Assembly: GCA_016929905.1 (NCBI GenBank)
Contig: JAFGHX010000138.1
Coordinates: 1 to 50,075 of the forward strand
Length of the DNA stretch: 50,075 bases
DNA from: Kiritimatiellia bacterium
Lineage (GTDB): Bacteria > Verrucomicrobiota > Kiritimatiellia > JAFGHX01
Direction of reading: 5' to 3'
Shown here in pieces: positions 9,165 to 17,380 of this stretch (position 1 is its first letter; each line of letters begins with the position of its first letter). Made by a program: the position numbers and the translations under genes. Below the pieces are notes generated by a model. The model was not told where the DNA came from, searched no databases, and saw nothing but the letters and a program-made list of their open reading frames with translations.

Positions 9165-9845
9165 TCATTCGGTGTTCGACTTTGGCGCCATCTCGAAGGC
9201 GACCGTGACCCGCGCCTGGACTTCGACCGTGCCAAATACATTTTGCCTGTCGTCGGGTTCGATCTCGACATTATAGGTCGACACGGGAACTGAAGAACTG
9301 CTCTCCTGGATCTCAATGGGGCTAAGAACCATCATCCCGAGAACCTTCCCCATCTCCTCAGCCTTGGTGCGCGCCTGCTCCAGCGCCAGACGGCGGGCCC
9401 GCGCGCGTGTCTCGATCTCCTTCGACGATCGGTAGAGAACGTTCTTGAGATCCATGTCCTTGACGGCCACCAGATCTGCCAGGACGTCTGCGTATGTGTT
9501 CAGTTCCCGCAGGTAGAACGTGATCTTGCGACTGCTGTAGAACCCGTCGGGGACCCGTTCGCCATCGCGATAGATCGCGCTCTTGCCGTGGCTGAGCGCC
9601 GAGATGAAATAGTCCGACTGCCCCACCCCGTGCTTCTTGAACACGGCCATCAGCCCGGCAAGCGCCTTCTCGCTTTCCCGGTGGCTCTCGGCCAGCGTTG
9701 GCGCTTTGGAGGACAGGTGCACATTCCATTCCAGGTAGTCCGGGGCCACGGCAATGGACGCCGTGCCATGCACGGTTATTCGTCGGGGCTCGGCAAAACA
9801 GCAGGCCACTGACAGCAGAACAAGCAGCGCGATGATTCGTCTCAT
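9165..9845 (-). CDS. Exported SIMPL-domain (DUF541) protein, paralogue
   Basis: 226 residues with a signal peptide (MRRIIALLVLLSVACCF) and the SIMPL fold: ITVHGTASIAVAPDYLEWNVHLS at the N-terminus, the conserved helix after SHRESEKALAGLMAVFKKHGV, RARRLALEQARTKAEEMGKVLGM, and FGTVEVQARVTVAFEM at the C-terminus. AAGGAGGAGG directly precedes the ATG. The paralogue at 8447 follows after ten bases, and a small membrane protein precedes it by 28 bases, so the gene sits inside the kinase/PspA cluster. A role in envelope stress is inferred from the family and the neighbours. Confidence 0.87.
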   Translation of the reverse strand: MRRIIALLVLLSVACCFAEPRRITVHGTASIAVAPDYLEWNVHLSSKAPTLAESHRESEKALAGLMAVFKKHGVGQSDYFISALSHGKSAIYRDGERVPDGFYSSRKITFYLRELNTYADVLADLVAVKDMDLKNVLYRSSKEIETRARARRLALEQARTKAEEMGKVLGMMVLSPIEIQESSSSVPVSTYNVEIEPDDRQNVFGTVEVQARVTVAFEMAPKSNTE

Positions 9846-9873
9846 TCCTCCTCCTTGTCTTAACGGTCAACGA

Positions 9874-10155
9874 TTACGGACTGCGTCCTCCAATCCATGA
9901 GATCGCTCGCCCGACGAAAAGTATGCTCATACAGACGGCGAAATAGATGACGCCCACGACTGGAGAGACAAAGACATCAAGCTGTCGGTACCCGCTATCG
10001 GGGGCATGGTGCGAATGGAACCAGCGATAATACCAAATTCCCACCGCCACGCTCATAGCCAGGCAGACAAGCGTCTTCCTCAAGACCGAAGGTTGTGTTC
10101 TGACAGCCCACACAGTGATGCCTGCGATCAGCAGAATGATGAGGAACCATTTCAT
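9874..10155 (-). CDS. Small membrane protein of unknown function
   Basis: 93 residues from ATG 10155, preceded by GGAAA at seven bases. There are three hydrophobic segments: WFLIILLIAGITVWAV, LVCLAMSVAVGIWYY and VVGVIYFAVCMSILFVG. A polar loop (RWFHSHHAPDSGYRQLD) separates the last two. I do not recognise a family. It lies between the kinase stop (10208) and the first SIMPL gene (9845) with short gaps, so it is most likely a membrane component of the same transcript. Confidence 0.7.
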   Translation of the reverse strand: MKWFLIILLIAGITVWAVRTQPSVLRKTLVCLAMSVAVGIWYYRWFHSHHAPDSGYRQLDVFVSPVVGVIYFAVCMSILFVGRAISWIGGRSP

Positions 10156-10207
10156 ATCAGTTTCCAAACGCCAGTATTCCGGCAGCCAGTCTCCGCAATG
10201 CAGCCTG

Positions 10208-13150
10208 TCACGTCGTCCGCCGCTTCGTCCACAACCCCCGCACATCGTCAGCCGACAGCACGCCGTTATAGACCCGCACATCGTCGATCGTCCCCTCGAA
10301 GTAGTAGAGCGAGTCTTTGGAGTAAGGGGCGGCATTGTTGTTCTTGGCATGGCCGACGCGCAGCGGGGCCTTGAACCGATAGCGCAGCTTGCCGGCGGCA
10401 GGCAGGTGGCCCTGAAAGACGCCGTCGACATAGAGCATGATCCGGTGCCGGTCCCAGACCCCGACGGCATGGTGCCACTGCCCATCGTTGACGGGCTTCT
10501 GCGAACGGATCCGGGCGAACGTCTGGTTGGACGCGCCGACGAACCAGAAGAGGTGTCCCTCGCCGATCTTGGTGTTCACCGACATGAAGAACCCGTCGCA
10601 GCCGTACCCGCAGAAATGGGTCGCCACCACGGACTGTTCGCGGGCGGCGGTGCAGTGGGTCTGGAACCACGCGGAGACCGAAAAACTGTTCGTCTGCGGG
10701 AATGCGGCGCTCGTCTTGTCGTACACCCGCTCGACATAGCCGTGGCCGTCAAACTGCATCGCCCGGCCGAACACGCCGCCCTCGACGCGTTTCGCGCCGT
10801 GTATCTGGCCCGTGTTCCCGCCGCCGGCAAGGTCCCTGACCGTTTCGCCGGTGGTCTCGTCGAATCCATAGTGCAGGACCAGTTGGGGACCTTCGCCCGG
10901 GCGCAGGGTAAAGAGGCGCCGGATTTCCTTTTCGGAGAGGGCGCGATTGTAGATTCGGATTTCGTCCATCCACCCATGGAAGTGGCTTGGCCCCGACAAG
11001 TACCCGTAGGCGTGTCCGATCGTGAGGTGCGTGGCGCTCCCGTCGCCGGGATCGTTCACGTACTTGCTTTCCGTGTTCAGCTCGCCGTCCACGTAGTAGC
11101 GGGCGGTCTTCTCGCTTGCGTCTCGCACCACCATCACGTGGTGCCATTCGTCCGGGGAGAGCACCTTGCTGTCCTGGAAGAGGTAGACGCCCTGTTCCCC
11201 CGAGTATTGGTGCGAGCCCATCAGTCGATCCTTGTCCTTGTGGAACAGGTTGTACTGGGCACAGGTGCCCGGGCCGTCCTTGCGCGACCCGCAGATCAGG
11301 ATGCCTCGGCCGTGGGCCCGGTTTGTGCCGAGTTTCAGCCAGAGCCCGTACGAAACGTCGCCGCGAATCTGCAGCGAGTCGTGCTCGCGCGTCTCGATGA
11401 CGTCGTCTTTGCCGTCGAATTCCATCGACCCGCCCGCAAGCCCGTTTGCGATCCATGTGCCGTCCACAAGCTCGCCGTCGTTCCCCAAGCCGCTCTGGTC
11501 CCGGACCGTCTTGCCGGTCTCCTCGTTGAAGCTGTAGTACAGCACCAGCCCGTCCGAGAGAGGACGAAACGGATCTTCCTTTCGCTCGTGCGCAGCGGGA
11601 TCTGCCACGGCGGGCGCCGCGACAGTGGGGAGCGGCCTCCGTGCGCGTACGTACTTGGCGCCCCATACAAGCGCCAGGAGCCCGATCAGGAAGCAAAGCA
11701 CGCCGTGCCGAGCCAGAACGGCTTTGCGCGCGAGTTTCGGGTCGTGACGAAACGCGGGAATGGGTTTCCCGACGGCCCGAGCCTCGGCGTCCATAAGTGC
11801 AAGTTCCTCGGCCAGCTCGCCTTGACGCCGGCGCAGTTCGTCGTAGCGGTCCCGCATCATCCCCACACGCTTGCCGAGCTGCGCGGCCTGGTGTTCACAG
11901 TCAAGGGCCTTTCCGGTGTGCTCCCTCTCGTCCCGGGCCGCGATATCCGCCTCGTTCGAGTCGCTTTGCGCCACGGCCTGCTCCGACTGCCGGCGGGCCG
12001 CCTCAGCCTTGTCCCTGTGGTACTCCGCGCGTCGGCGCAGGTCGTTGAAATCCGCTTCAGCCCGCTTGTACTGGCGGCGGGCCGCGAGACAGCGCCGGTG
12101 CAGACGCCGGTGTTGCCCGCGCTTGCGTTGATTCGGATCCCGCACCTGAGCCAGGATCTCGCCAAGCAAGGCGCGGCAGTCACAACGCCAGCCGCGCGAC
12201 GGCGCTGAAGCCGTCGCATCGACATAGAAGAATCCGGTCCCCGTCACACGCGCTTCATACTCTCCCGTCGCCGCCGGCTGCTGCTGTTGTTCCGTTTCCA
12301 GGCGCAGGCGTACGTGTTCCAGAGCCCGATGCAGCTCGGCCCCGTTACGGAACCGGTCGTCAGGCTCTTTGTGCAGGCAGCGCCTCAGCGCATGCTCCAG
12401 ATCGTCGGGGATATCGCTCCGGAACCGGCGGATGGGCGGGAAGGCTTCGCTGACGTGCCGGACCATCGCCTCCGCGCTCGTCGCGTCGCCAAACGGGTGT
12501 CCGCCGGCAAGCATCTCATAGAGGACGACGCCGAGCGAGTACACGTCGCTTTCAGGGCCGAGCCCGCCGCGCCCGCGCGCCTGTTCGGGCGACATATAGT
12601 AGGGCGTCCCCACGGCCGCCTCGGTCATCGTGAGCCGGTCGTCTTCCGCCTGCTCGACCAGCCGCGCGACGCCGAAATCGCCAAGCTTCGGTATGCCGTC
12701 TTCCCCCACGAGGATGTTGGACGGCTTCACGTCGCGATGCAGGAAGCCCTTCTCATGAATCGCGCCGAGCCCGGCCGCCACTTGCGCGGCCACATACGCG
12801 GCGTCGCGGAACCCGAGCGCGCCCTGCGAACGAACGGTCTGGGCGACGGTCATCCCCTCGACCAGTTCCATGGCGATGTAGGGGCGCCCGTCCGCCTCGC
12901 CGATATCGATGACACGCATGACGTTCGGGTGCGCGATGCCGGACACAAGCGCGCCCTCACGCCGGAACCGCTCGAGTTGTCGCGGATCAAGGGCTTGATG
13001 GACGTGCAGGACCTTCAGCGCGACCAGACCGTTGTTCGGACCTCTGGCGCGATAGACGGTGGCCATGCCGCCGCGGCCGATCTGCTCAAGAATCGTGTAG
13101 GGACCGACCGCATCCGGCATCTGTTCGTTTTCGTTTGGCCCGCCTGCCAT
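10208..13150 (-). CDS. Membrane Ser/Thr protein kinase with PspA-like coiled coil and two LamG folds
   Basis: 980 residues. Residues 17-280 form a complete Hanks-type kinase: GRGGMATV loop (25-32), Lys46 in VALK, HRDVKPSN (138-145), DFG (158-160) and GTPYYMSPEQ. Residues about 325-460 are a charged coiled coil (RRQYKRAEADFNDLRRRAEY, then EHQAAQLGKRVGMMRDRYDE) whose pattern resembles a PspA hairpin. One membrane segment follows (GVLCFLIGLLALVWGA, 483-498). Outside it are two LamG/concanavalin-like folds, each opening with LVLYYSFNEETGKTVRDQSG or LVLHYGFDETTGETVRDLAG (about 535-720 and 745-975). The likely topology is kinase and coiled coil inside, LamG outside. It follows three PspA genes and precedes the SIMPL genes on the same strand. 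An alternative start is Met11. Confidence 0.93.
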   Translation of the reverse strand: MAGGPNENEQMPDAVGPYTILEQIGRGGMATVYRARGPNNGLVALKVLHVHQALDPRQLERFRREGALVSGIAHPNVMRVIDIGEADGRPYIAMELVEGMTVAQTVRSQGALGFRDAAYVAAQVAAGLGAIHEKGFLHRDVKPSNILVGEDGIPKLGDFGVARLVEQAEDDRLTMTEAAVGTPYYMSPEQARGRGGLGPESDVYSLGVVLYEMLAGGHPFGDATSAEAMVRHVSEAFPPIRRFRSDIPDDLEHALRRCLHKEPDDRFRNGAELHRALEHVRLRLETEQQQQPAATGEYEARVTGTGFFYVDATASAPSRGWRCDCRALLGEILAQVRDPNQRKRGQHRRLHRRCLAARRQYKRAEADFNDLRRRAEYHRDKAEAARRQSEQAVAQSDSNEADIAARDEREHTGKALDCEHQAAQLGKRVGMMRDRYDELRRRQGELAEELALMDAEARAVGKPIPAFRHDPKLARKAVLARHGVLCFLIGLLALVWGAKYVRARRPLPTVAAPAVADPAAHERKEDPFRPLSDGLVLYYSFNEETGKTVRDQSGLGNDGELVDGTWIANGLAGGSMEFDGKDDVIETREHDSLQIRGDVSYGLWLKLGTNRAHGRGILICGSRKDGPGTCAQYNLFHKDKDRLMGSHQYSGEQGVYLFQDSKVLSPDEWHHVMVVRDASEKTARYYVDGELNTESKYVNDPGDGSATHLTIGHAYGYLSGPSHFHGWMDEIRIYNRALSEKEIRRLFTLRPGEGPQLVLHYGFDETTGETVRDLAGGGNTGQIHGAKRVEGGVFGRAMQFDGHGYVERVYDKTSAAFPQTNSFSVSAWFQTHCTAAREQSVVATHFCGYGCDGFFMSVNTKIGEGHLFWFVGASNQTFARIRSQKPVNDGQWHHAVGVWDRHRIMLYVDGVFQGHLPAAGKLRYRFKAPLRVGHAKNNNAAPYSKDSLYYFEGTIDDVRVYNGVLSADDVRGLWTKRRTT

Positions 13151-13190
13151 TGTCTATTCCCGTCTGGTCTACCGTCATTCGAAGGGGGGG

Positions 13191-13289
13191 AACCGCGAAT
13201 GAACGCCAATAAACGCGAATGTGGAGTTGAGCAGTGTGTGCTCTCACAAGCTATCCACTATTCGCGTCCATTCGCGTGAATTCGCGGTT
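13191..13289. repeat. Inverted pair of period-10 arrays
   Basis: The left arm 13191-13220 reads AACCGCGAAT, GAACGCCAAT, AAACGCGAAT: three decamers. The right arm 13260-13289 is its imperfect reverse complement, with 39 bases between. It lies between the PspA gene at 13316 and the kinase start at 13150. Related decamers occur at 30992-31018 and 33841-33870. Confidence 0.8.
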
Positions 13290-13315
13290 CATCAGGCTCT
13301 TCGGGCAACGTGCAC

Positions 13316-13975
13316 CTAGCTCTTGCGTTTGCCGTCTCTGATTTGCCTCAAGCGTTCGTCGATTTTCGCTTCGCGCTCCAGTTGCCGGAGCCGGTCTTCC
13401 AGGGGCGCTTCGCGCGCCGGTCGACCGGTTTCAGGCGCGCCAGCGTCCTGCTCGGGCAACCGTTCTTCCATGGCGGCTACCTCGTCCAGAATCTCCTGCC
13501 CATCGGCCTGCAATTGCGTGGTCCCCGATCCGCGCACGGACGCCTCGTGTCGCGCCAGGGCGTTGCCGCACCGCGTTTGGGCCTCTGCCACGCAGGCCAC
13601 CAGCTCCTTGTGGGCTTGCGCGGCTTGCTCCACAGCGTCCTGGGCCCTCTTCAAAGCGGCCTCTTCCTCTTTCAACCGGTGCTCCGCCCGGATCTGTGCC
13701 GCTACGGCTTCGCGCGCCGTTTGTTCATCGCCATGCGTGAGTGCGAGCTGCGCGCCTCGCTCGAGCCGCGCGATTTGACCGACCGTTTCGTCGACGCGAC
13801 GCTGGGCCGCCCTTGCGGCGGCGCGCGCCTTGGCTTCGCCGTGCGCCGCCGCCTTCGCGTTCTGATGAAGTTCGCGAACAAGCTGCGGCAGCATCGTCGC
13901 CGGATCCTCGAGGGAATCCAGTAATGCGTGCATCTGCGCGCGCGTCACGCGTTTCAATCGGTCCATCAGGCCCAT
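13316..13975 (-). CDS. PspA/IM30 family protein
   Basis: 219 residues from ATG 13975, chosen because GAGGA lies upstream and the family start MGLMDRLKRVTRAQMHALLD follows. The N-terminal amphipathic helix is followed by DSLEDPATMLPQLVRELHQN, then the long Ala/Arg/Glu-rich hairpin with the GDEQTAREAVAAQ tip and a C-terminal RLRQLEREAKIDERLRQI segment. PspA proteins are ESCRT-III-like, form helical assemblies on the inner membrane and protect it under stress. The upstream paralogue stops ten bases before this start, so the two are translationally close. It is the last of three paralogues before the kinase. Confidence 0.92.
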   Translation of the reverse strand: MGLMDRLKRVTRAQMHALLDSLEDPATMLPQLVRELHQNAKAAAHGEAKARAAARAAQRRVDETVGQIARLERGAQLALTHGDEQTAREAVAAQIRAEHRLKEEEAALKRAQDAVEQAAQAHKELVACVAEAQTRCGNALARHEASVRGSGTTQLQADGQEILDEVAAMEERLPEQDAGAPETGRPAREAPLEDRLRQLEREAKIDERLRQIRDGKRKS

Positions 13976-13985
13976 TGCGCGGTCC

Positions 13986-14660
13986 TCATCCAGACTTCTT
14001 CTTTCGTTTCTTGAGCGCGGCCAGTTGCGCTTCCACTTCGAGTTCGCGCGTCTTTTCGGACAGTTCCCGGGAGACGCCCTGTGCCGCCTCGCGTATCTCG
14101 CGCTCAACGGCCACCTCGGCTTCCGATTCGGCAACCTTGTCTTCGAGCTTCGTCATCTCGGCCATGGCGGCCGCCGAATCGCCCGTCGGCTCCAGATGCG
14201 ATCCGAACGTCTTCTGTGCCGCGGCGGCATGCTTTCTGGAAAGCAGTTCCGTCTGTTTCAGCTTCGCCATCTGAAGCTGGTCCTGCAGTTCCACCAGGCT
14301 CGCGCGGAGCTCCGAGCTCGTTGCCTTGTTCCGCTCGATCGCCGGCGCGAGCCCGTCGATCTTTTCCGCCATCTTCAGTTTCTCGGTCAGCGCCCTCTTG
14401 GCCAGGTCATCATCCCCGACCGCAACGGCCTGTTCCGCCCTGTTCTCCCATTCGTCGCGAAGTCGTTTGAACTGCTCAGTCTCCTTCTCCATCTTCTTCA
14501 GCGCAACCGCAAAAGCGGCCGCGGAATGCTTGGCTTCCCGTAAGGCCTTCTCCAGTTCCCGAATCCGCTGATTGAGCATGCGCTCAGGCGATTCGAGTTT
14601 GTCTAGGACGACATGCATGTTCGCCCGAAGAAGGCTCTGGATCCGCTTCAGAATCGACAT
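13986..14660 (-). CDS. PspA/IM30 family protein, paralogue
   Basis: 224 residues; AAAGGAG lies eight bases before the ATG. The start MSILKRIQSLLRANMHVVLD is the membrane-binding helix, followed by KLESPERMLNQRIRELEKAL and the classic hairpin tip VGDDDLAKRALTEKLK. The C-terminus is strongly basic (LAALKKRKKKSG), unlike its neighbours. The 183-bp space upstream (14661-14843) carries a GC-rich hairpin around 14807-14836 and no gene. Three different PspA paralogues in a row suggest hetero-assembly, which is an inference. Confidence 0.92.
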   Translation of the reverse strand: MSILKRIQSLLRANMHVVLDKLESPERMLNQRIRELEKALREAKHSAAAFAVALKKMEKETEQFKRLRDEWENRAEQAVAVGDDDLAKRALTEKLKMAEKIDGLAPAIERNKATSSELRASLVELQDQLQMAKLKQTELLSRKHAAAAQKTFGSHLEPTGDSAAAMAEMTKLEDKVAESEAEVAVEREIREAAQGVSRELSEKTRELEVEAQLAALKKRKKKSG

Positions 14661-14843
14661 GGACGGACTCCTTTCCTGTGGGTCCCGGCTTGGTTATGCC
14701 CTTGATTCCGTCGAAGAAACCCCGGTTGAAACGGCCGCGGTGCAGGGGGACTGGACCGGTTTGCCGGTGCTGTGGAGCGCAAGCTGATCCTGCCCCCCGC
14801 CCACGCGTTCCGCCGTCGCCTCGCGGAGCGGCGGCGAGCCCGG

Positions 14844-15536
14844 TCATGCTTTCGGGGTGGCCTTACCGGCTTTCTTTCTGAGTTCGGCCAGGCGCTTGTC
14901 CACCTCGGCGGCGTCTTCCAGTTGGGTCAGCCGTTCGTCGAGAGAAGCCGCTTGGGTCTCGCCGCTCATTTCCTTGCGCACATCGAGCTCGGCCTCCCGC
15001 TCGTCGACCTTGGTCTCCATCCGCGCCACGGCATCGAGGATGCTCTTCGAGGACGATGCGCGCCCCTGAACGGTACGCTCGACCTTCGCGCTGTTCTTCG
15101 CCGTCCGGGCGCGGGTCAGCATTTCATCCTTCTTCGCGCGCAGTTCCTCGAGTTGCCCTTGCATACGCTTGCGCGCGTCCTTTGCCTCCTGGAGCCCGGC
15201 CTCCGTGTTGGCGAGCAGAGCCTGCTTGCCCTGGAGCCCTTCTTCCAGTTCCATCTGCGCCGCAACCAGTTCGCGCGCGGTCTGTTCGTCGCCCTTCTCG
15301 ATGGCGAGTTCGGCGCCGTTCTGCAGGCGCGCCAGTTTGGTCTTCAGGCCGTCGAGTTCGCGCTGCGCGGTCTTGACCGCCGCGGCGGCTTTGGCCTCGG
15401 CCTTGGTCGCGTTGCGAACCTGCTCCTCCATCTCCCGCACAAGCTGCGGAAAGATCTGCTCCGGATCTTCGGCGGCACTGAGGAACGATTCGATGCGGGC
15501 GAGAGTGATGCGTTTCAGGCGCTTGATAAGGCCCAT
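14844..15536 (-). CDS. PspA/IM30 family protein, paralogue
   Basis: 230 residues from ATG 15536, preceded by AAAGGGG. The start MGLIKRLKRITLARIESFLS is the amphipathic helix. SAAEDPEQIFPQLVREMEEQ and the hairpin tip KGDEQTARELVAAQMELEE match the paralogue at 13316 closely, and the C-terminus has LDERLTQLEDAAEVDKRLAE in the same place as that paralogue. So 13316 and 14844 look like a duplicated pair with 13986 as a more distant member. It is the first gene of the apparent seven-gene run. Confidence 0.92.
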   Translation of the reverse strand: MGLIKRLKRITLARIESFLSAAEDPEQIFPQLVREMEEQVRNATKAEAKAAAAVKTAQRELDGLKTKLARLQNGAELAIEKGDEQTARELVAAQMELEEGLQGKQALLANTEAGLQEAKDARKRMQGQLEELRAKKDEMLTRARTAKNSAKVERTVQGRASSSKSILDAVARMETKVDEREAELDVRKEMSGETQAASLDERLTQLEDAAEVDKRLAELRKKAGKATPKA

Positions 15537-15772
15537 GACACAACCCCTTTCTGTTTTCCGAGGTATTCCCCCGGACGTTACCGGCGACGGAAACCCTTCT
15601 ACAGGCTCCCTCATCGCCAAATTGCGTCAGGCACTACCCGCCGTTGCGGCGGATCGGCCTGGTGAGTATTGGGTTCTTACACCATGTTGCTTTCGAATGC
15701 AAGATCTTTTTTCCGCGGAGGAACGAGTGAGCGCCGTGAGATGAAGAACTCACCATGGTTTGTTGACCCGAT

Positions 15773-15822
15773 TGACCGTATTGACCGCCTTGTTAATGGA
15801 GTCAACACGGTCAATAGGGTCA
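15773..15822. repeat. Inverted pair of period-9 arrays
   Basis: TTGACCCGA, TTGACCGTA, TTGACCGCC (15773-15799) face GTCAACACG, GTCAATAGG, GTCA (15801-15823). The right arm overlaps the TGA stop codon of the minus-strand gene ending at 15820. The stretch 15537-15772 upstream of the PspA run contains no gene that I can support. Confidence 0.75.
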
Positions 15823-16579
15823 TTCGTCCTGCAGCGGTCTGGTTCCTCTGCAATCGGGAAACGCGGAGCAGCCCCAGAACTCGCCCTTGGCCGATCTTCT
15901 CCTGCGCATGGGTTGGCCGCATTGCGGGCACTCCGGCCCCGTCTCTTGCGCCTGGTCACGCGCTTCGATTCGCTTGGCGGTGAGCCGCTCTCTGAAGCCG
16001 CCTGTTTCTTCGAATTTCTTACCCTGCGCCGCTATTTGCTTCTTCAGCATCTTCACCGCGCGCCCAATGATGAGCAGCATGGCGTTGGCCACGACCACGT
16101 CATCCTCCGAGTCGAGCCATTTCGCATATTTCTTGCGCTGTTCGAGCGCATGCTTGGCGGATTCGTGCACCATGTCATCGGTGAACGGAGGTGGGTCGAG
16201 CGAAATGGCATTGATGGCCTTGGCCTCCGGCGAATGCACCGACCAAGGCAGTTGCCCCCGGTCGATGATCCATATCTCAAAATCCCCGCGCAGTTCGCTC
16301 AGGCTTCCTCGGGCGACATCCGTGAGTAGCATCTCGGTGTCCTTAGAGGTCGAGGATCGCTCAGAGCCCTCGATGATGTTCTGGCGCCCACTGCGGGCCG
16401 CCTGGGTCATTTGATCGTACTGCCGGCCCTTGGGGTCGTAGAACTTCCTGTCTTTCTCGCGGGGGTCCTGCGTAAGGAAGCGCCGGCAGAACCTTAACGT
16501 CTCCAGTTGGATACATGGTAGCCAGCGTGAATGAGTGCAGTTTGCGGAAACCACCGTGTTTGTCGAAAAGCTCAGGCAT
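15820..16579 (-). pseudogene. Four-helix-bundle (S23/IVP-like) protein with C4 zinc finger, single frameshift
   Basis: The family start MPELFDKHGGFRKLHSFTLAT reads from ATG 16579. After ...LATM the same frame loses the family, and the continuation IQLETLRFCRRFLTQ appears one frame over. The minus-strand bases ACCATGTATCCAACTGG contain one base too many for ACC-ATG-ATC-CAA-CTG, placing the shift at about 16512-16517. The rest is intact: GRQYDQMTQAARSGRQNIIE, the helical bundle, and a C-terminal topoisomerase-type zinc finger (CPQCGQPM...FWGCSAFPDC). The protein may be inactive, read through by slippage, or broken by a sequencing error. The family resembles 23S intervening-sequence proteins; its role is unclear. 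Confidence 0.75.
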
Positions 16580-16754
16580 GAAACAAGACTGGCGGCACGA
16601 GCCGGAAAGTCAATATCAGCACGAACCGGCGGGCCCGACACCCAACAGACCGACGCGCGATGCCCCGAGCGCCGTCTGCCGGCGGCAGCCGCCCCGGCGC
16701 CAAAAAGGACTTGCCAAGTGCCGGTCGGATGGGTAGGTTTCTTGGGTTTCAGGT

Positions 16755-16827
<73 letters not shown>

Positions 16828-16829
16828 CC

Positions 16830-16838
16830 TTTTTTTTT
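16830..16838 (+). terminator. T-run after tRNA-Phe
   Basis: Nine consecutive T bases follow the tRNA acceptor stem directly and probably end the tRNA transcript. Confidence 0.5.
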
Positions 16839-16857
16839 GCCCAGAGTCGAAGAAAAT

Positions 16858-17133
16858 ATGCAGGCCAAGCCCTGGTACGTCTACATCCTCCGCTGCCGCG
16901 GCGGTTCGTTGTACACGGGGATCACCACCGACCTCAAAGCCCGGCTCGCCAAGCACAATGCGGGTAGCGCGTCCGCCTACACGCGAACACGTCGCCCCGT
17001 CAGGGCCGTGTACGCCGAAGAGCAGCCGAACCGATCCGCCGCCACCAAGCGTGAAATCGAGATCAAGCGCTGGCCGCGCGAGAAGAAGATGGCGCTGATC
17101 CGCACCGGACGGAGCCGGCTCGGCCGGAAATAG
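16858..17133 (+). CDS. GIY-YIG domain protein (UPF0213/YhbQ-like)
   Basis: 91 residues from ATG 16858. WYVYILRC and SLYTGITTDLKARLAKHN form the GIY-YIG core (the YIG position is YTG). YTRTRRPVRAVYAEE and ATKREIEIKRWPREKKMALI complete the short stand-alone form. The glutamate expected late in the fold is present (KREIEIK). Such single-domain proteins are nuclease-like, and their cell role is poorly known. It starts 20 bases after the T-run of tRNA-Phe; the upstream GAAGAAAAT gives only a weak ribosome site. Confidence 0.88.
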   Translation: MQAKPWYVYILRCRGGSLYTGITTDLKARLAKHNAGSASAYTRTRRPVRAVYAEEQPNRSAATKREIEIKRWPREKKMALIRTGRSRLGRK

Positions 17134-17193
17134 GGTCCGTCGTCAAGCGGGGCTCTCAAGGATACCCTTGGCCGATGCTCTGATGGGCAGGCT

Positions 17194-17322
17194 GCTCGCC
17201 CTCCATTCGGCCCCGCGGATCGCGAACGTGACGATTCCGATCCCCCGGCTCGCGAGACGCTCGCCCTCCATTCGGCACGCCCGTTCCGCACGTGACGAAT
17301 CGTATTCCCCGGCTCGCGGGAC
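17194..17322. repeat. Imperfect 65-bp tandem duplication
   Basis: Two copies, 17194-17258 and 17259-17322, both start GCTCGCCCTCCATTCGGC, share CGTGACGA in the middle and end CCCCGGCTCGCGRGAC. The space 17134-17380 separates the convergent GIY-YIG gene and the GT-C/TPR gene; no gene is seen in it. Confidence 0.7.
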
Positions 17323-17380
17323 CCGCCGCTGCTATCCGCGCGAAGGCGTCTCTCGCGAGCCGCGGCAGGCGAGGTGGCTG

